The position numbers and the translations under genes are program-made. Positions 32,982 to 41,217 of a stretch of DNA of 64,000 nt are shown piece by piece. Positions within the stretch are counted from its first letter, which is position 1. Each line of letters starts with the position of its first letter. Below the pieces are notes generated by a model, which saw nothing but the letters and a program-made list of their open reading frames with translations, was not told the origin of the DNA and did not search any database. Origin of the DNA: CAWCTD01 sp963798455 (GTDB taxonomy: Bacteria > Acidobacteriota > Terriglobia > Bryobacterales > Bryobacteraceae); contig CAWCTD010000003.1 of the NCBI GenBank assembly GCA_963798455.1, forward strand, positions 3,534,001-3,598,000, in the 5' to 3' direction.

Positions 32982-34532
32982 TTATTCCAGCAGCAGCGCT
33001 CCGTACACTGGGAGCTTCGGTATCACAATCTCCGTCCGGCTGCCGCTACGCCTCACCGCCAGATCCACCGGCGCGCTCTCGGGAGCATACAGCCGCGCCG
33101 TCTTGAATTTCCCGGTAACCCAAATGGCAAACGGCTCCGCTGGGACGCCAGCATAGTTGACCAACTGGACCAGGATGCGATTGCCGGCGCCGCTCACGCT
33201 CACATAGCAGAGGACTGAGGGCGCGTTCAAGACGCTGACGCCAAGCTCCGGCGTGGACAACAGATCATTCAAGTCTCTGACAACGGACTCCGGGTCCGGG
33301 GAGGCGTCTTTGTAAACCGCCACTTCGCCCTGGCCGGCAGAGGCGACAGTGTAGGATTGGTCTTTCGGAGGGGCGCCCCACGAAGGACCGCCTAGAACCA
33401 GCCCTCCCTCGTCCGCGAAAGCGCGCAAGGTCTTTCGCTCCGCTTCCGTAGGCGGAGCGAGATCGAAGGCGAGCACCGCCCGCAAGCCAGCCAGCGCCGA
33501 AACGCCCAACTGCGAGCGCTCAATCACTCGGTACGGAATCCGGTGGCGTGCCACCAAGTTGAGGCATTCTTCCGAATGAGCCAGGTTCGGGCCGGTGGAA
33601 TCCAGAATCATGCCGACGGTTCCGAATGGCGCAAAGCTTCGCCACTCCGCGTGAGCCTCGAAGAAGGCGAGGAACAGGCCCATGCTCCGCCACACTGCCA
33701 GCGCTTCGGCGTCCCGGCGAAACAGTCGCGAGCGAAGACTGTCGTCGAGAGCGACAATCCAGCGGCCTCCCGCGGCGGCCGCATCGGCTATGCTCCTCGC
33801 GTAGACTCCCGGCGAGCCGGGACGGGGGCGTTGGGTGATCCAAATCGGCCGCCAGCCTGAAGCCCGGCGGAGGGACCGCACCAGCCACATGTTGGAATCG
33901 ATCCACATCCCACCCGTGGCCGACGCCGTGGCAACATCAGCCAGCTTCCCAACGCCTGGGGATACCCCCTCCAGAGCCAGTACCGGCCGTGCCGTGCTGC
34001 GCAGAAGCGCCGGCGACGCCACCGGGATCACCACGGCAGCGTTTTGCCTGGAGCGAAGCGTCTTCTCCAACCGCTCCGCAAACGCCAGGCCCCCGGGGAA
34101 CTCTCCCTCCAGCACAAGGCCGTCCAGTTGCGCATCCTGGGCGGCCGAGGCGACAGCGGACGAGTCAGCGCCTGGATAAACAAGGCCCAGAACCGCAAGA
34201 CCGTGCTCGTGAGCCGCCCGCGCGTATTGTTTGACGAGTTGCTGCTGCTTCTTCTCGATCTCTGGTTCGGCTCCGGCGCTGAAAGTGAGCAAGAGGCAGT
34301 TGACCGGCGCGCCCTCAAGCAGACTGAGCGTGGCGGGGTCGTACCATTCGGCAATAGCCTCCCGAATCGCCGGGTCGGACAGCGCCTTGTCATTGGCCCG
34401 GCGAGCCACCTCGAGCGGCCCACCGTCCCAGAGTGCTGGAACCCACTCGTCCGGGGGCCCGGCGCACAGCCCGGCTGCGGCGAGCCACAGACAGAGCGGC
34501 ACGCCCGATAGCCAGCCGGCCCGCATTTTCAC
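32982..34532 (-). CDS. Secreted hypothetical protein, possible glycosidase-related
   Basis: A 516-residue exported protein with a signal peptide (residues 1-24, ending LCAGPP). I do not recognise the family securely. The middle has alternating strand-helix segments suggesting a TIM-barrel-like part (CLLLTFSAGAEPEIEKKQQQ, GLAVLGLVYPGADSS), followed by a segment like a beta-galactosidase trimerisation or flavodoxin-like fold (GLRAVLAFDLAPPTEAERKT, FADEGGLVLGGPSWG) and a terminal beta-sandwich (ARLYAPESAPVDLAVRRSG). It lies one base after the DUF362 gene and 21 bases before the ThuA-like gene. Confidence 0.6.
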   Translation of the reverse strand: MKMRAGWLSGVPLCLWLAAAGLCAGPPDEWVPALWDGGPLEVARRANDKALSDPAIREAIAEWYDPATLSLLEGAPVNCLLLTFSAGAEPEIEKKQQQLVKQYARAAHEHGLAVLGLVYPGADSSAVASAAQDAQLDGLVLEGEFPGGLAFAERLEKTLRSRQNAAVVIPVASPALLRSTARPVLALEGVSPGVGKLADVATASATGGMWIDSNMWLVRSLRRASGWRPIWITQRPRPGSPGVYARSIADAAAAGGRWIVALDDSLRSRLFRRDAEALAVWRSMGLFLAFFEAHAEWRSFAPFGTVGMILDSTGPNLAHSEECLNLVARHRIPYRVIERSQLGVSALAGLRAVLAFDLAPPTEAERKTLRAFADEGGLVLGGPSWGAPPKDQSYTVASAGQGEVAVYKDASPDPESVVRDLNDLLSTPELGVSVLNAPSVLCYVSVSGAGNRILVQLVNYAGVPAEPFAIWVTGKFKTARLYAPESAPVDLAVRRSGSRTEIVIPKLPVYGALLLE

Positions 34533-34533
34533 G

Positions 34534-35949
34534 CTAGCTCCGCTGCCGGCTAGAGCTCTTGGGCCAGACCACTAGCTCGATCCCCTCGCGCTTGCCCAGG
34601 TTCCGCGAATACTGCTTGTCGGTGGCGTTGTTCCAATGTTCGTGCACACCCAGGCTCTTCGCCGGCTTGCCGTCCTGGCTGGGATCGTACACCGTCCCTG
34701 AAGGCGGCTTTTCAGCCAGCGCTGCTTCGTGCAAGTAGTTCTCCGGTTTCCCGCGGCATTCGTCGGCCCTGGGTTCGTTCCGGATGAAGTCCAATCCCAC
34801 CGAATCGATGGCCACCGGATCCTGCGACATGAACAGGCTGGAACACCAGTGATCTCCGAACGACTGGTACTTTATGACGCGGACATTCTGGCTCTCCGCC
34901 ACATACAGAAAGTCGAGCATGTAGAGGAGCGTCTTGCCGCCCAAATGCTTGTGCGCGATCAGGTCGACCAGGCAGTTGTACGATCCCATCGGCAGGTCTC
35001 TGGAAGCGTAGTCATGCAGCGGCTGCGGGGTGAAGCCGGCGCCATCGAAATATACCGAGCCAAAAAGGTTCTTCGCGGTCTCGGTCACACCCATCAGCCC
35101 GTGCGCCCGCGCCAGTGCTATGTTGATCAGGTATCTCGCCTCGGTCACGCACTGCGGCGGATAGGCCGTGGGGACACCTGGCCGAGAGAACAGGATCGGG
35201 TTGGCCTTGTCCGGGAGAGCCTCGGCGCGTCCGTTACCTGCCATCCTCTGGCTCACCATGAACCTGGCAGCCTGGAAGTTCGGATCCTGGTTGGCCCTGA
35301 TCCTGTCGTATATGGGATCGCCGATGTACCGCGAGGCATCGTAAAACGTGATGTCTTCACCGGGCACCCCGGCCACCGTGATCAGTTGGTGCAGCAGCGC
35401 GTAGACGACGTGGGGGCTGGGCATTCCCGCTCCGAAGCGCCAGGCGCCTGGCCGGTCCTGGTTCGAATTCAACTTTATGGCAACCTTCTCGCCCGGCCGG
35501 TATCCGCCACTGCCCAGACCGCGGGTCTGGTTGAAGAACTTGAACAGCGCCGTCCAGGCCGCTTTGTCGGTGCTTTCGCCAGTCAGAGACTGGAGGCTTC
35601 CAGACACCATGGCATCCACAAGGCGAGAATCCGTGTTTGCATCGTCCCACCAGTTGCCTGTCTTGCCGTCCCAGGTCGCCACCTTGGGTTGATGAGCCCA
35701 GGCGACTCTGCCGGGGTGGATGCCTTTCCCCGCACCCATTGGAGTGTTGGCCGGCTCGGAAGGGGTTTTGAAGGGCGCATCGTCCGTCGTGTCTCTGTTC
35801 GGCCCGGTGGCTGCTTGCGGGCGTCCCTGTTGTGGTGGTTGTTGTGGAAGGAGGGGCGAAGCCGAACCAGCCGCGGCAAGCGCGGCCATTCCGGCGTTCA
35901 GCATACTCCGGCGCGTGAGTTTGCCATTCGTCGTGTCATCTGCCTTCAT
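34534..35949 (-). CDS. Tat-exported DUF362 domain protein
   Basis: A 471-residue protein with a twin-arginine signal (LTRRSMLNAGMAALAAAGSA). The long mature part carries a DUF362-like core: PGEKVAIKLNSNQDRPGAW, VVYALLHQLITVAGVPGEDITFYD, INIALARAHGLMGVTETAKN, LFMSQDPVAIDSVGLDFI. DUF362 proteins are often linked to Fe-S or metal chemistry but no biochemical role is fixed. First gene of a three-gene leftward operon of exported proteins. Confidence 0.7.
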   Translation of the reverse strand: MKADDTTNGKLTRRSMLNAGMAALAAAGSASPLLPQQPPQQGRPQAATGPNRDTTDDAPFKTPSEPANTPMGAGKGIHPGRVAWAHQPKVATWDGKTGNWWDDANTDSRLVDAMVSGSLQSLTGESTDKAAWTALFKFFNQTRGLGSGGYRPGEKVAIKLNSNQDRPGAWRFGAGMPSPHVVYALLHQLITVAGVPGEDITFYDASRYIGDPIYDRIRANQDPNFQAARFMVSQRMAGNGRAEALPDKANPILFSRPGVPTAYPPQCVTEARYLINIALARAHGLMGVTETAKNLFGSVYFDGAGFTPQPLHDYASRDLPMGSYNCLVDLIAHKHLGGKTLLYMLDFLYVAESQNVRVIKYQSFGDHWCSSLFMSQDPVAIDSVGLDFIRNEPRADECRGKPENYLHEAALAEKPPSGTVYDPSQDGKPAKSLGVHEHWNNATDKQYSRNLGKREGIELVVWPKSSSRQRS

Positions 35950-36010
35950 GGTTTTTCCCTTGTCTTGCCATTCCGCGTCTAGTGTACACCACCCGCCGCG
36001 GGGCCGCTCT

Positions 36011-36044
36011 CGGACAACGGTCGCCGTTGAAAAGCCCTCTTCAA
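36011..36044. repeat. Direct repeat, remnant of a P-loop kinase gene 3' end
   Basis: These 34 bases match 37857-37890 at 30 positions. On the reverse strand they code EEGFSTATVVRE, nearly the same as the C-terminus EEGFSAVTVVRE of the kinase at 37850-38308. The copies bracket the cyclopropane synthase gene and the toxin-antitoxin pair. Confidence 0.7.
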
Positions 36045-36074
36045 GTCTGCCCCCCGGCCGGCGGACGGTGGACG

Positions 36075-36080
36075 TATAAT
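36075..36080 (+). promoter_or_regulatory. -10 element for the cyclopropane synthase gene
   Basis: TATAAT at this position overlaps an in-frame ATG at 36079, which therefore cannot be the start. The ATG at 36106, preceded by AAGAGG, fits a short leader. Confidence 0.5.
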
Positions 36081-36105
36081 GTCATGCTGGAATCAAGAGG
36101 GCGAC

Positions 36106-37251
36106 ATGGGCGCCGCGGCTCCTTCCGAGAAAGCGGAATCGGGGTGCGCTTCCGCCCCGGGGTTCGCGCTGCGGGCGACTGGCCCCGACGAGCGTCGGCG
36201 GCTCGCATCGGGGGACGTCAATTCGTTCGCGCTCGCGTACCTGGACGGCCGCATCGACATTGAGGGCGACGTCTTCGCCGCGCTCCGCGAACTGGCGGCG
36301 CGGCAGCGGGGTGGCTTGCGGCAGCGGCTCGCCACGGCGCTGGCGCGGTTGTGGCGTTTCTGGCCGGAAAGCTGGTACCAGAGCCGGGCGCGTGCGCGGC
36401 GGAACGTCCTCTTCCACTACGATCACGAGCCGGAGTTCTACCGCCAGTTTCTCGATGACAAGCTGGTCTATTCGTGCGCGTATTTTCAACGTCCGGACAT
36501 GTCGATCGACGAGGCGCAGTTGGCGAAACTGGACTATATCTGCCGCAAGCTCGACTTGAAACCGGGCGAGCGATTCCTCGATGTCGGGTGTGGATTCGGG
36601 GCGTTGGTTGTGCATGCGGCCGGGCGATACGGAGCAAGAGCGGCCGGCTGCACGCTGAGCCCGCGGCAGTTTGAGATCACTGCCCGCACCCTGGCCGAGC
36701 ATGGGCTTCAGACCACCGCATCGGTCGAACTGGCCGACTACCGCGATCTGGACGGCAGCTTCGACAAGATCGCTTCGGTTGGAATGGTGGAGCACGTCGG
36801 GGTGCATCGCCTCCATAGGTACTTCAGCAAGATCCACGGCTTGCTGGCGCGAGAGGGCTTGTTCCTGAACCACGGCATTACACGGCCCGAAAGGGTCAGC
36901 CCCGGCGCGGAGTGGCTGTTCTTGCGGCAAAGAGTCTTTCCCGGAGGTGAACTGCCGCACCTGGGCGAGCTCCTTCGAGCGGCCGGCAGGGCGGGCTTCG
37001 AGGTTCTGGACGTGGAAGACCTGCGTCCGCATTATGCACGGACCTGCCGGGCGTGGGTGGAGCGCCTGCTGGCCCACGAACAGGCCTGCCGAAAGCTCGT
37101 GGGCGGTGCGATTCACCGTACCTGGGTCCTCTATCTCGCGGCGTCGGCGCTGAATTTCGAGGCGGGCCTGACGGAGATACATCAAGTGCTGCTGGCAAAG
37201 AGATCGAGCCCCGGCCCGAGACGATGGACCAGGGCGTACATGTACGGCTGA
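36106..37251 (+). CDS. Cyclopropane-fatty-acyl-phospholipid synthase family methyltransferase
   Basis: A 381-residue SAM-dependent enzyme. After a variable N-terminus (about 1-90), the family core follows: NVLFHYDHEPEFYRQFLD, LVYSCAYF, LDYICRKLDLKPGERFLDVG then CGFGALVVHAA (SAM-binding), SVGMVEHVGVHRLHRYFSKI and EFLRQRVFPGGELP-type residues. Family members add a methylene bridge to unsaturated membrane fatty acids; related enzymes make mycolic-type modifications, so the product is probable, not proven. It lies within the repeat-bounded segment with the toxin-antitoxin genes. Confidence 0.85.
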   Translation: MGAAAPSEKAESGCASAPGFALRATGPDERRRLASGDVNSFALAYLDGRIDIEGDVFAALRELAARQRGGLRQRLATALARLWRFWPESWYQSRARARRNVLFHYDHEPEFYRQFLDDKLVYSCAYFQRPDMSIDEAQLAKLDYICRKLDLKPGERFLDVGCGFGALVVHAAGRYGARAAGCTLSPRQFEITARTLAEHGLQTTASVELADYRDLDGSFDKIASVGMVEHVGVHRLHRYFSKIHGLLAREGLFLNHGITRPERVSPGAEWLFLRQRVFPGGELPHLGELLRAAGRAGFEVLDVEDLRPHYARTCRAWVERLLAHEQACRKLVGGAIHRTWVLYLAASALNFEAGLTEIHQVLLAKRSSPGPRRWTRAYMYG

Positions 37252-37279
37252 CCCGCGCAGGTGAACGACCGCCGGGCCT

Positions 37280-37573
37280 TCACGTTCGGGATCGCCATCG
37301 TCTTGGATCGCGCCGCCCGTGCATGCAGGCGACCACGACAACGACTTCGCCGTAGACGCGATAGAAGATTCCATAGGGGAACCGACGAACAAGCGCTCGC
37401 CTGGTGTCTCGATGAATCACCGCATACCTGGTTGGCTGCGCAGTAACATCGTCAAGTGCGGACTGAACGGCCGCCAGAAACTCACTACCCAGCCCAGCAC
37501 GCTGGCGCTCGTACCACAGAAACGCTTCCTCAACATCCGCGGCAGCCGCCGGACGGAGCAGGATCTGCATCAT
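37280..37573 (-). CDS. RelE/ParE-family toxin
   Basis: A 97-residue protein with the ParE/RelE fold: LLRPAAAADVEEAFLWYERQ, LGSEFLAAVQSALDDVTAQP, YAVIHRDTRRALVRRFPYGIFYRV and a final basic HGRRDPRRW. This is the usual pattern of plasmid-stabilisation toxins acting on gyrase or mRNA; which of the two is unclear. The ATG overlaps the antitoxin TGA (ATGA), so translation is coupled. Confidence 0.85.
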   Translation of the reverse strand: MMQILLRPAAAADVEEAFLWYERQRAGLGSEFLAAVQSALDDVTAQPTRYAVIHRDTRRALVRRFPYGIFYRVYGEVVVVVACMHGRRDPRRWRSRT

Positions 37574-37785
37574 CGCGCGCGGCTACGAATCCGGCGAAGC
37601 ACCTCTTGCCACGGAATACCGACTGGGCCGTCTCCCTCGAGCTCATCGAGCCTTCGATCAAGCTCCTCGCGATGTGCATTCGTCAGCGGGACGGCTTCCG
37701 GCGTCGCATTGAGACTCTCCCAAAGCTGTTCCAAGAGGTGCAAGCGTTCCTCGGGGCTGAGGCTGGCAATCTCGATGATTCCCAC
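37570..37785 (-). CDS. Addiction module antitoxin, TIGR02574-like
   Basis: A 71-residue helical protein: IIEIASLSPEERLHLLEQLW, ESLNATPEAVPLT, NAHREELDRRLDELEGDG, then PWQEVLRRIRS. This matches the putative addiction module component family that accompanies RelE/ParE toxins. First gene of the pair, with the toxin overlapping by four bases. Confidence 0.85.
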   Translation of the reverse strand: MGIIEIASLSPEERLHLLEQLWESLNATPEAVPLTNAHREELDRRLDELEGDGPVGIPWQEVLRRIRSRAR

Positions 37786-37849
37786 AAACCAAGTATATCC
37801 GAGTCATTCTCTCCCGAGGCCTTTACTTCATTGGGCCACGACTCGCACC

Positions 37850-38308
37850 TCACTCCCGGACAACGGTCACCGCCGAAAAGCCCTCTTCCACGGTCGGCGG
37901 GACCAGCTTGGCGGCCATGCGCTCGAGTACGTCCTCGGGCACGACACGCTCGCGGCGGCGGTTGCGTTCACGGCAGACTTCGATGGGCACGTCGAAGAAG
38001 ACGGCCTCGACCGAGCAGCCGTACGTCTCTCCCATCTTCACGTAGGGGCGGCGTTCGCGCGGGGTGAGGTGTGTGGCGTCTATGTAGGTCACCGGCCTCC
38101 TCAGGGCGAGCCTGCGTCGCAGCAGGTAGCGCAGCGTGGCGAACACGGCGCGGTGGATGCTCAGGTCGGTCTCGTCGTCGGCCAACAGGCCGCGCACGGC
38201 ATCCGAGGAGAGCGCCTTAGCGCCGAGCCGCTCCAGATAGGTCGACTTGCCCGAGCCCGGAAGGCCCACCAGCACGACGATTCGAGGCTCCTTGGCGGTC
38301 GGTGTCAC
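37850..38308 (-). CDS. P-loop kinase, polynucleotide-kinase-like AAA_33 family
   Basis: A 152-residue ATP-binding protein. The Walker A motif GLPGSGKST is at about residues 15-23; SSDAVRGLLADD and TYIDATHLTPRERRPYVKMG follow, as in T4 polynucleotide-kinase-like and zeta-toxin-related kinases. The substrate is unknown (nucleic acid 5' end, or a small molecule). Starts at a GTG; a longer frame to 39127 runs through the opposite-strand peptidase gene and is spurious. Its 3' end is duplicated at 36011-36044. Confidence 0.7.
   Translation of the reverse strand: MTPTAKEPRIVVLVGLPGSGKSTYLERLGAKALSSDAVRGLLADDETDLSIHRAVFATLRYLLRRRLALRRPVTYIDATHLTPRERRPYVKMGETYGCSVEAVFFDVPIEVCRERNRRRERVVPEDVLERMAAKLVPPTVEEGFSAVTVVRE
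37857..37890. repeat. Direct repeat, proximal copy inside the kinase 3' end
   Basis: Thirty of 34 bases match 36011-36044. The repeat starts five bases inside the kinase stop codon. Confidence 0.7.
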
Positions 38309-38330
38309 GGTTGGTGAAGTGGGAAACCCA

Positions 38331-38339
38331 ATTATACGA
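38331..38339. promoter_or_regulatory. Overlapping divergent -10 elements
   Basis: The bases ATTATACG read as TATAAT on the reverse strand, upstream of the kinase GTG (38308), and as TATACG on the forward strand, 17 bases before the peptidase ATG (38357). The two promoters would share the same few bases and so compete. Confidence 0.4.
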
Positions 38340-38356
38340 TCTGTTACCTTGGTCGC

Positions 38357-39667
38357 ATGAGGGCAATAGCTCCGCTGATCCTCGCCGCCTGTCTGGCATT
38401 CGGACAGCAGTTGGAGGTAAGCACTTATACCCTGGCCAACGGCATGAAGATCCTGATCCATGAGGACCACGACATTCCCAATGTGGCCATGTACTTCTTC
38501 TTCCGGATCGGCTCCCGCAACGAGCACACGGGCATCACGGGGATTTCCCACTTCTTCGAGCACATGATGTTCAACGGCGCCAAAAAGTATGGCCCCAAGC
38601 AGTTCGACATCCAGATGGAGAAGAACGGCGGCACCATCAACGCCTATACCTCCCGCGACGTGACCGTCTATACGGACTGGTTCCCCCGCGGCGCGCTGGA
38701 GTTGATGATGGACATGGAATCGGACCGCATCCGCGACCTTGCCTTCGACCCGAAGATCATCGAGTCCGAGCGCGGCGTGGTCGCCTCCGAGCGCCGGCTT
38801 TCGGTCGAAAACAGCAACTCCGGAGCCCTCGAGGAGCAGTTGGACGCCGCCGCCTACACCGCGCATCCCTATGGCTGGCCGGTAATCGGCTGGATGTCCG
38901 ACATCGAGTCGTGGACCATGGACGATCTCCGGAACCACTTCCGCGTGGGATACGCCCCCAACAACTGCGTGATGGTCGTGGCCGGCGACGTGACTACCGA
39001 TGAGGTCGCTGCCTTGGCAAAGAAGTACCTGGAACCAATCCCCCGGCACGACCCGCCCCCGCCCGTCCGCACCATAGAGCCCGAGCAGCAAGGCGAACGC
39101 CGGGTGATTTTGCGCAAAGCCGCGCAACTCCCTCTACAGATGTTCAGCTTCCACGTGCCTCAGTCCAGCCATCCCGACAACATGCCCTTGGAGGTCCTCG
39201 GTACAGTTCTGACCGAGGGCCGCAGCTCGCGTCTCTATCGCCGCCTCGTCGATCGCGACCAGCTTGCCTTGCAGATCGGCGAAACCATGGCCTACTCGCT
39301 CGACCCCGGCGAAGTGGTGTTCCGGATCGAGGCCAGGGCCGGCGTCGATCCGGCCAGGGCCGAGCAAGCGCTCTACCAGGAACTGGAGCGCGTCCGTGGC
39401 GCCGAGATCCCCGCCGAAGAATTGCAGAAAGCCAAGAATCAGTTGCTGACCGATTTCTACCGCGGCTTGAAGACCATTGAGGGAAAGGCCGATCTGCTGG
39501 GCGAGTTCGAGGTTTTCTTCGGCGACTATCGGAAGCTCACTAGCTATCCGGTGGAACTGGAGAAGGTGACCGCGGCGGACGTTCTTCGCGTGGCCAAACA
39601 GTACCTCGGCGAACGCAACAGAACGGTCGCCACTCTGGTCCCGGAGACGAAGGAGGCGTCCAAATGA
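38357..39667 (+). CDS. M16 family zinc metallopeptidase, catalytic subunit
   Basis: A 436-residue exported peptidase. Residues 1-16 are a signal peptide (MRAIAPLILAACLAFG). The inverted zinc motif HFFEH is at about 65-69 and the third ligand Glu is in the SERGVVASERRL region about 75 residues later. The C-terminal half is the inactive M16 domain. Processing peptidases and pitrilysin-like enzymes share this form. The stop overlaps the ATG of a second M16 gene, so both subunits are coupled, as in heterodimeric M16 proteases. Confidence 0.92.
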   Translation: MRAIAPLILAACLAFGQQLEVSTYTLANGMKILIHEDHDIPNVAMYFFFRIGSRNEHTGITGISHFFEHMMFNGAKKYGPKQFDIQMEKNGGTINAYTSRDVTVYTDWFPRGALELMMDMESDRIRDLAFDPKIIESERGVVASERRLSVENSNSGALEEQLDAAAYTAHPYGWPVIGWMSDIESWTMDDLRNHFRVGYAPNNCVMVVAGDVTTDEVAALAKKYLEPIPRHDPPPPVRTIEPEQQGERRVILRKAAQLPLQMFSFHVPQSSHPDNMPLEVLGTVLTEGRSSRLYRRLVDRDQLALQIGETMAYSLDPGEVVFRIEARAGVDPARAEQALYQELERVRGAEIPAEELQKAKNQLLTDFYRGLKTIEGKADLLGEFEVFFGDYRKLTSYPVELEKVTAADVLRVAKQYLGERNRTVATLVPETKEASK

Positions 39668-41217
39668 AATCCACCACCGCCCTGGCGGCCGTGCTCGCCC
39701 TCGCCGCCCACGGCGCGGCCCAGGTCAAGCTGCCTCCCTACACCCGGCAGGTGCTGCCGAACGGCACGGTGGTCGTCATGATGCCGCGCGCCGATCTGCC
39801 TCTCATCACTTTGCGCGCGGTCCTGCGCGGCGGCGGCGAATCCGACCCGCCGGAACTGGCGGGCCTTTCCTCGGTGACCGCCGAGTTGCTCAGGCGCGGG
39901 TCGGCCGGCCGCACCGCCGACGAGTTCTCCGAGACCCTGGACTTTCTCGGCGCCTCCTGGCAGGCGACGAGCGACGACCAGTCGACCCAGGTCGGCATGG
40001 AGTTCCTCAGCAAGGACCTTGACCGCGCGCTGGTCCTTTTCGCGGACGCGCTGCTGCGCCCCACGTTCCCCGCGGACGAGGTCCGGAAAGTGCTCGCGCA
40101 GAGGATCGATTCTTCCAAAGCCGCCAAGGACAACCCTTCCTCAGCCATCGGCTACTATTTCCGGCCGTTCTTCTACGGCGCATCGCATCCCTACGGACAC
40201 CTCATCGGAGGAGACGAACTCAGCCTGGCGCGCATCGAGCGCAGCCACATCGCCGATTACCACCGGCGAATGTACGCGGGCAAGAACCTCATCCTGATCG
40301 CGGTCGGCCGCTTTGACGTGGACGCTCTCGCGCCCAAGCTCGCTCAAGCCTTCGGCTTGGCGCCCCCGGGGGACGATTATACCTGGGTGCAAAGCGCGCC
40401 GCCCGGGAGAGGTTCCCCGGCTCGCCTGTTGTCGATCGACAAGCCCGATGCCACGCAAACCTATTTTCAGATCGGCCAGCCGGGCATCAAGCGCACCCAT
40501 CCGGACCGCGTTCCGCTCGTGCTGGTCAACACGCTGTTCGGCGGCCGCTTTACTTCGATGCTGAATGATGCGCTGCGGGTGAATAGCGGCCTGACCTACG
40601 GAGCGAGCTGCCGCCTGGAGCAGAGCAGGCTCACCGGCGGCATCGTCATTTCCACGTATACGCGCACGGACGCGACGGAGAAGGCGATCGATATGGCGCT
40701 CGACCTGCTCAAGCGACTCGGTGAGCGGGGCGTCACCGCCGAGCAGTTGGCCTCAGCCAAAGCTTACGTGAAGGGCCTTTATCCCACGCAAAGGCTGGAG
40801 ACCTCGGATCAACTGGCTGAGACGCTGAAGGATTTCGAGATCTTCGGTCTCGGCCGCTCCGAAGTGGATGAGCTGTTCGGCCGCATCGACGCCGTGACGA
40901 TCGAGACCGCCAACAGTGTCGCCAGGAAGTACTACCAGGCTGCCGGGCTGACTTTCGCGCTCCTGGGCAACGCTGCGAAGATCCGGGCGGCAGCGGGCAA
41001 GTACGCGCCGGATGTCCGCGAAGTTGCGATCACGAAGCCGGGCTTCTCCGCTCAGCAGAGGTGGCACAGGCCACCACCCCTGCGTATGATGGTGGTAGGA
41101 ACGCATGGCTCCACTCTCGGAGGCGGGCAGCCGCCGCAAAGTCCCATCGTGGTTGGTTCCCACGCTCGGCTACACCATTTCCGCCGCGTCGTTGCTCTGG
41201 GTTTATTGGGGCTTTGA
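39664..41217 (+). CDS. M16 family peptidase-like protein, non-catalytic partner, extended C-terminus
   Basis: A 517-residue exported partner with signal peptide (residues 1-19). It has M16 features (RQVLPNGTVVVMMPRADLPL, RGGGESDPPELAGLSSVTAE, HPYGHLIGGDELSLARI) but no HxxEH, so it cannot bind zinc and should form the inactive half of a heterodimer with the gene before it. The conserved protein ends near VAITKPGF; the last 55 or so residues look random and overlap the next gene by 113 bases. A lost stop codon or a frame error near 41050 would explain the tail. Confidence 0.85.
   Translation: MKSTTALAAVLALAAHGAAQVKLPPYTRQVLPNGTVVVMMPRADLPLITLRAVLRGGGESDPPELAGLSSVTAELLRRGSAGRTADEFSETLDFLGASWQATSDDQSTQVGMEFLSKDLDRALVLFADALLRPTFPADEVRKVLAQRIDSSKAAKDNPSSAIGYYFRPFFYGASHPYGHLIGGDELSLARIERSHIADYHRRMYAGKNLILIAVGRFDVDALAPKLAQAFGLAPPGDDYTWVQSAPPGRGSPARLLSIDKPDATQTYFQIGQPGIKRTHPDRVPLVLVNTLFGGRFTSMLNDALRVNSGLTYGASCRLEQSRLTGGIVISTYTRTDATEKAIDMALDLLKRLGERGVTAEQLASAKAYVKGLYPTQRLETSDQLAETLKDFEIFGLGRSEVDELFGRIDAVTIETANSVARKYYQAAGLTFALLGNAAKIRAAAGKYAPDVREVAITKPGFSAQQRWHRPPPLRMMVVGTHGSTLGGGQPPQSPIVVGSHARLHHFRRVVALGLLGL

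Noticed and set aside
34729..35982. Forward open frame of 417 codons opposite the DUF362 gene
   Set aside because: Antisense shadow of a gene with a clear Tat signal and conserved core; its translation is low-complexity and Arg/His-rich.
37850..39127. 425-codon reverse frame containing the P-loop kinase
   Set aside because: Only the last 152 codons show a real protein; the rest is antisense to the M16 peptidase.
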